Notes under the pieces: model-generated
What the model was told of the DNA's origin: nothing
The model's database searches: none
What the model saw: the letters and a program-made list of their open reading frames with translations, nothing else
In this document: positions 13,243 to 16,444 of the stretch, in pieces
Numbering within the stretch: position 1 is the first letter of the stretch
Layout: every line of letters starts with the position of its first letter
Source: Candidatus Tagabacteria bacterium CG09_land_8_20_14_0_10_41_14
Lineage (GTDB): Bacteria > Patescibacteriota > Minisyncoccia > JAHISW01 > Tagabacteraceae
DNA length: 16,444 nucleotides
Direction of reading: 5' to 3'
Assembly (NCBI GenBank): GCA_002774055.1
Contig: PEZL01000022.1
Coordinates: forward strand, 929-17,372
Made by a program: the position numbers and the translations under genes

Positions 13243-14208
13243 ATGAAGGTTTATGTAACACGAAAAATTCCCGAAGCAGGGATAAACAAATTAAAAGAGG
13301 CGGGCCATGAGGTGGACATCAATCCCGAAGACAGGGTTTTATCCAAAGAAGAATTGATTTCCGCGTTAAAGCAAAAAGAATATGACGCTGTCTTGTGCCT
13401 ATTAACGGATGCAATTGATAAGGAAGTTTTTGAAGCCGCGCCAAGGGCAAAAATCTTTGCTAACTACGCTGTTGGTTATGATAATATAGATTTGTCCGCG
13501 GCGAAAGAACACGGGAAAATAATTACAAACACACCGGGCGTTTTAACCGAAACAGTGGCCGAACATACTTTTGCTTTGATGATATCCATCGCGCGCCGTA
13601 TCGCGGAAGCCGATAAGTTTACCAGGGAAGGGAAGTATAAAGGTTGGTCCCCAATGCTTTTGCTTGGCACCGATTTGTCTAAAAAAACTTTGGGTGTAAT
13701 CGGCTTTGGCAAGATTGGTTCGGCCGTGGCCTTTCATGGCGTGAAGGGTTTTGGTATGAGGGTGATTTATTATGACATAAAGCGTGATGAGAATTTTGAG
13801 CATGAGTACGACGCGGTTTTTAAGGAAACCGTTGAAGAAGTTTTGAAAGAAGCGGATTTTGTTTCCATTCATGTCCCCCTGCTTGATTCAACAAGACATT
13901 TGATAAATGAAGAAAGATTAAAAATGATGAAGCCGTCGGCTTATTTGATAAATACTTCGCGCGGTCCAGTGGTGGATGAACAGGCGCTGGTAGAAGTTTT
14001 GAAAAATAAAAAAATTAAAGGCGCGGCTTTGGATGTGTTTGAAAATGAGCCGAAACTTGCCGAAGGATTGGCGGAATTGGATAATGTAATTTTAACTCCG
14101 CATATCGCTTCGGCAACGGAAGAAACACGGAGCAAGATGTCGGAGATGGCGGCGGAGAATATTATTGCCGCACTTTCCGGAGAGACGCCGCCTAATTTGG
14201 TTATTTAA
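13243..14208 (+). CDS. D-2-hydroxyacid dehydrogenase (glyoxylate/hydroxypyruvate reductase-like)
   Basis: This 321-residue cytoplasmic NAD(P)-dependent enzyme interconverts 2-keto acids and D-2-hydroxy acids; glyoxylate/glycolate or hydroxypyruvate/glycerate are the likely substrates. The substrate-side loop NYAVGYDNID lies near residue 73. The Rossmann glycine motif is GVIGFGKIGSAVA (near 150). The catalytic triad is complete: R240 (INTSRGPVVDE), E269 (FENEP) and H287 (LTPHIASAT), at the spacing seen in GyaR-type enzymes. It has no ACT domain and so is not a full-length SerA. It starts three bases after the aldolase stop, linking it to triose-phosphate metabolism. The family is certain; the exact substrate is not. 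Confidence 0.92.
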   Translation: MKVYVTRKIPEAGINKLKEAGHEVDINPEDRVLSKEELISALKQKEYDAVLCLLTDAIDKEVFEAAPRAKIFANYAVGYDNIDLSAAKEHGKIITNTPGVLTETVAEHTFALMISIARRIAEADKFTREGKYKGWSPMLLLGTDLSKKTLGVIGFGKIGSAVAFHGVKGFGMRVIYYDIKRDENFEHEYDAVFKETVEEVLKEADFVSIHVPLLDSTRHLINEERLKMMKPSAYLINTSRGPVVDEQALVEVLKNKKIKGAALDVFENEPKLAEGLAELDNVILTPHIASATEETRSKMSEMAAENIIAALSGETPPNLVI

Positions 14209-14217
14209 AGAGATTCC

Positions 14218-14246
14218 GGCCGCTTGAAAGGCGGTTTATTTTTTGG
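14218..14246 (+). terminator. Weak terminator after the dehydrogenase gene
   Basis: GGCCGC (14218-14223) pairs with GCGGTT (14231-14236), including two G-U pairs, around TTGAAAG. TATTTTTT follows. Confidence 0.45.
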
Positions 14247-14252
14247 TATGAT
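14224..14252 (+). promoter_or_regulatory. rplY promoter embedded in the terminator, leaderless geometry
   Basis: TTGAAA (14224-14229, 5 of 6) and TATGAT (14247-14252, 5 of 6) are 17 bases apart. The -35 is the hairpin loop. GTG 14260 follows seven bases after the -10. Confidence 0.65.
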
Positions 14253-14259
14253 TTAGAAC

Positions 14260-14919
14260 GTGGAAATGGATAAATTAACACTCAAAACCGAAAAAAGGGG
14301 TGTTTTTGGCAAGTCTCTTGGAGAAGCAAGAAAGAAAGGTAAATTGCCCTGCGTATTATATGGCGCTAAACAAGAGAGTACGCCGCTTTTTGTTGATTTG
14401 GGCGAATTTAAAAAAGTCTGGAAAAAGGCGGGAGAGAGCGCGGTAATTAAATTATCACTATCGACATCGTCTATTGATAGTTTGATTTATGATGTGCAAA
14501 CCGACCCTGTTTCAAAAGAGCCGGTTCACGCGGATTTTTACGCGGTTGATATGACTAAGAAAACCACTGCCGTTGTTCCGCTGGAATTTGTCGGCGAGGC
14601 GCAGGCAATAAAACTTGGCGGAACTTTGGTAAAGGTTATTCACGAGGTGGAAGTGGAGGCGCTTCCGCTGGACCTGCCGCATAGTTTGGAGGCGGATGTT
14701 TCTGTTTTAAAAACCGTGTCCGACAAAATTTTAATTAAAGACATAAAAGCGCCGGCCGGAGTTGAGTTTTTGGCAGAGCCGGAAGAAATGGTGGCGTTTG
14801 TGGAAGAGGTGAAGGAAGAAGCGGTGCCGGAGGAAGAGAGGACTATTGAAGATATTGAGGCCGTTTCGGAAAAAGGAGTGAAAGAAGAAGAGGAGGAAGA
14901 GGGTGGTGAATTAACCTAA
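14260..14919 (+). CDS. rplY: Ribosomal protein bL25 (Ctc form)
   Basis: bL25 binds 5S rRNA in the large ribosomal subunit. This is the long Ctc (TL5-like) form. The N-terminal 5S-binding beta-barrel occupies about residues 1-95 (LTLKTEKRGVFGKS, LPCVLYG, DPVSKEPVHADFYAVD). The C-terminal domain runs to about 190 (VPLEFVGEAQAIKLGGTLVKV, LPHSLEADVS, IKAPAGVEFL). A very acidic Glu-rich tail ends the protein. The start is either GTG 14260, seven bases after a -10 box as in a leaderless mRNA, or ATG 14266 two codons later; there is no clear Shine-Dalgarno sequence for either. The last codons and the stop run into a CTAATT repeat array, which may have set the present C-terminus. It is probably transcribed alone. 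Confidence 0.95.
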   Translation: MEMDKLTLKTEKRGVFGKSLGEARKKGKLPCVLYGAKQESTPLFVDLGEFKKVWKKAGESAVIKLSLSTSSIDSLIYDVQTDPVSKEPVHADFYAVDMTKKTTAVVPLEFVGEAQAIKLGGTLVKVIHEVEVEALPLDLPHSLEADVSVLKTVSDKILIKDIKAPAGVEFLAEPEEMVAFVEEVKEEAVPEEERTIEDIEAVSEKGVKEEEEEEGGELT

Positions 14920-14971
14920 TTTCTAATTAACCTAATTCCTAATTAATGTCTAATTGCCCTAATTGATCTAA
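14915..14971. repeat. CTAATT repeat array, left flank of the S23-type pseudogene
   Basis: CTAATT recurs about every 8-11 bases, six or seven times, starting within the last codons of rplY. It is the reverse-complement type of the AATTAG array at 15374-15408. Confidence 0.8.
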
Positions 14972-14980
14972 AAAATTTCA

Positions 14981-15340
14981 ATGCCGAATGATAAAAATCC
15001 CAAATATGATTTAGAGGAAAGAACGGCAATTTTTGGCGAAAACATTATCAAATTTGCCAAAAAGATTCCTGATAACCTTGTTACTAAACGGATAGTACCT
15101 TAACTAGTCGCCGCCGCTACAAGCGTCGGCGCTAATTATTCTGAAGCGGATGACGCGGAAAGTAAAAAGGATTTTAGGCACAAAATAGGAATTTGTAAAA
15201 AAGAAGCAAGAGAGTCAAAGCATTTTGTCAGAATGATTGTTGTGGCTTCTCCCGAGCTAAAAGACGAGGCTAGATGCTTGTGGCAGGAGGCCAAGGAACT
15301 GAATTTGATTTTTAACAAGATTTACAGCAAGGTGAAATGA
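14981..15340 (+). pseudogene. Four-helix-bundle protein (S23/TIGR02436-like) with nonsense mutation
   Basis: This is a 120-codon frame with one internal TAA at codon 41 (15101-15103). The two parts read YDLEERTAIFGENIIKFAKK and, after the stop, LVAAATSVGANYSEADDAES, then KKDFRHKIGICKKEARESKH. This is the text of the four-helix-bundle family related to the S23 proteins encoded in 23S rRNA intervening sequences, which is common and multicopy in Patescibacteria. The stop falls where a Gln is usual before LV, so a single C-to-T change of CAA explains it. The frame is otherwise intact, pointing to a recent loss. The family is thought to bind RNA or act as an accessory protein; its function is unsettled. 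It is flanked by AATTAG repeats in opposite orientation. Confidence 0.85.
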
Positions 15341-15373
15341 ATTTAAGTATTGGGATTTGTGGTTTTGCGGTTT

Positions 15374-15408
15374 GATTAGAAATTAGAATAATTAGGGTAA
15401 TTAGAAAT
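15374..15408. repeat. AATTAG repeat array, right flank of the S23-type pseudogene
   Basis: ATTAGA, AATTAGAAT, AATTAGGGT and AATTAGAAAT follow each other at about 9-base spacing, inverted relative to the left array. The array ends just before the ATG of the next gene and takes the place of its leader. Confidence 0.8.
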
Positions 15409-15411
15409 TTA

Positions 15412-16444
15412 ATGAACAATTTATTATTTAAACTTCCTCTAATCTTTTTATGCTTCTTGCCGCTTTTTGTTGTTTTATCTCAAGAAATCAATCCGCAGGA
15501 TGTCGCTGACTACCGCGTCCAACTGGAGGCGGAATTGGCTGAATTGGAACAGCTAATTTCAGCCCAGCAGGAACTTATAGTCATTGAACAGCGCAAGGCC
15601 ACCACTCTTGAAAGAGACATCGCCATTTTGGACGCTCAAATAAACAAGATGCTTTTGGAAATAAGGGCCAGAAATTTGGCGATTGAAAAATTGAATACCG
15701 GTATCGGACAAAAAACGCAGATTATCGGCGATTTGGAAAAAAAGATTATTTCAGAAAAGCAGTCTTTGTCTGAATTGCTTCGCAAGGTCAATGAAATGGA
15801 CTCCACCAGTTTGGTGGAGATTGTTTTGGGCTATGACAGGTTGTCGGATTTTTTTGAAGATTTCAGTTCTTTTGAATCAATACAGAAAGAACTGCAGATT
15901 TCTTTGGGTGATATAAGGGACACGTATACCAGAACCGAAAACGAGAAACAAGATTTGGAAAACAGAAAGACGGATGAGTTGGAATTAAGATATTTACAGC
16001 GGATTGAAAAAGCCAGTTTGGAATCAAAAGAAGCGGAAAAAAAGCGTTTGCTCACCGTAACCAAGGGGCAGGAAGAAACGTATCAGAAAATTTTGGCCCA
16101 TAGCCAAAAAACAGCCGCGGAAATCAGAAGTCAGTTGTTTCTTTTGCGCGGTTCTCCCGCGATTCCGTTTGAAAAGGCGGTGGAATATGCCAACGAGGCT
16201 CTTAATGCCACCGGCGTGCGCCCGGCTTTTTTGCTCGCCATCATAACGCAGGAAACAGAACTGGGCGCCAACATTGGCCAATGTAATCTGCCGGACGACC
16301 CCCCGAAATACAAATGGCAGAATATAATGAAGCCGTCGCGCGACATTGAGCCCTATATTGAAATAACCGGCAAATTGGGGCTGGATCCGGATTTAATGCC
16401 TTTGTCCTGCCCGCAAGCGGGCGGCTGGGGCGGCGCAATGGGAC
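15412..16444 (+). CDS. Secreted coiled-coil protein with lytic transglycosylase-like domain (3' end outside window)
   Basis: The frame runs from ATG 15412 to the window end without a stop (344 codons). A signal peptide (MNNLLFKLPLIFLCFLPLFVVLS, about residues 1-23) is followed by a long coiled coil to about residue 245, with repeated Glu/Lys/Leu heptads and the motif SLVEIVLGYDRLSDFF near 130. This arrangement recalls PcsB/CwlO-type hydrolases that are held and activated by FtsEX. A lysozyme-like domain begins near 270: VRPAFLLAIITQETELGANI with candidate catalytic Glu E281 or E283, ending at the window edge in GGWGGAMG, the usual start of the GAMGPAQF-type motif. It should cut murein glycan strands outside the membrane. 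There is no Shine-Dalgarno sequence; the AATTAG array abuts the start. Confidence 0.85.
   Translation, partial: MNNLLFKLPLIFLCFLPLFVVLSQEINPQDVADYRVQLEAELAELEQLISAQQELIVIEQRKATTLERDIAILDAQINKMLLEIRARNLAIEKLNTGIGQKTQIIGDLEKKIISEKQSLSELLRKVNEMDSTSLVEIVLGYDRLSDFFEDFSSFESIQKELQISLGDIRDTYTRTENEKQDLENRKTDELELRYLQRIEKASLESKEAEKKRLLTVTKGQEETYQKILAHSQKTAAEIRSQLFLLRGSPAIPFEKAVEYANEALNATGVRPAFLLAIITQETELGANIGQCNLPDDPPKYKWQNIMKPSRDIEPYIEITGKLGLDPDLMPLSCPQAGGWGGAMG

Noticed and set aside
14915..15408. CRISPR array from the regularly spaced AATTAG units
   Set aside because: Repeats are about 6-9 bases with spacers of only a few bases, the two arrays are inverted, and no cas gene is present.

Overview
The window reads as ordinary chromosomal DNA from a small-genome bacterium of the Candidate Phyla Radiation (Patescibacteria), most likely a Parcubacteria-type lineage. 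This assignment rests on my recognition of families, not on a search. The clues are a secreted DUF5667-type protein, an S23-like four-helix-bundle gene, a secreted coiled-coil lytic transglycosylase, tandem peptidoglycan-binding domains, very tight gene packing, and two kinds of dispersed repeat (a GC-rich 20-nt palindrome and AT-rich AATTAG units) that intrude into essential genes. All confident genes lie on the + strand. I found no rRNA, tRNA, CRISPR array, transposase or phage gene.

Layout. Bases 1-480 are the end of a peptidoglycan-binding protein. Bases 600-3742 hold a surface-sugar group: a short UDP-sugar dehydrogenase-like protein, an overlapping SDR epimerase/dehydratase, and a GT4 glycosyltransferase. 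Bases 3743-4025 are non-coding but structured: a small-RNA-like unit with its own promoter and terminator, then a leader. Bases 4026-7672 hold a secreted Cys-rich coiled-coil protein, a membrane-anchored HExxH (M50-like) putative metallopeptidase, and murB, which overlaps the metallopeptidase stop by one base. Bases 7673-7944 are AT-rich with nested hairpins and one perfect DnaA box. A 43-residue histone-H1-like protein and secA follow. Bases 10665-11120 contain hairpins and a frameshifted small gene. Then come an unrecognised 407-aa protein, a class II aldolase, a D-2-hydroxyacid dehydrogenase, rplY (L25/Ctc), a nonsense-mutated S23-type gene between inverted AATTAG repeats, and the start of a PcsB-like lytic transglycosylase that runs off the end.

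Together the genes cover cell-envelope work (sugar precursors and transfer, MurB, peptidoglycan binding and cleavage, Sec export) with some housekeeping metabolism and translation.

The most striking structural features are these. (1) Intergenic regions are compressed: the promoter -35 repeatedly sits inside the preceding terminator hairpin, and the -10 box lies only 6-8 bases before the start codon, implying leaderless mRNAs. (2) Two 21-nt in-frame insertions in murB come from the same palindrome read in different phases. (3) An 11-nt perfect complementarity links the small-RNA unit to the leader after it. (4) A metallopeptidase and a Cys-rich secreted protein are paired with murB.
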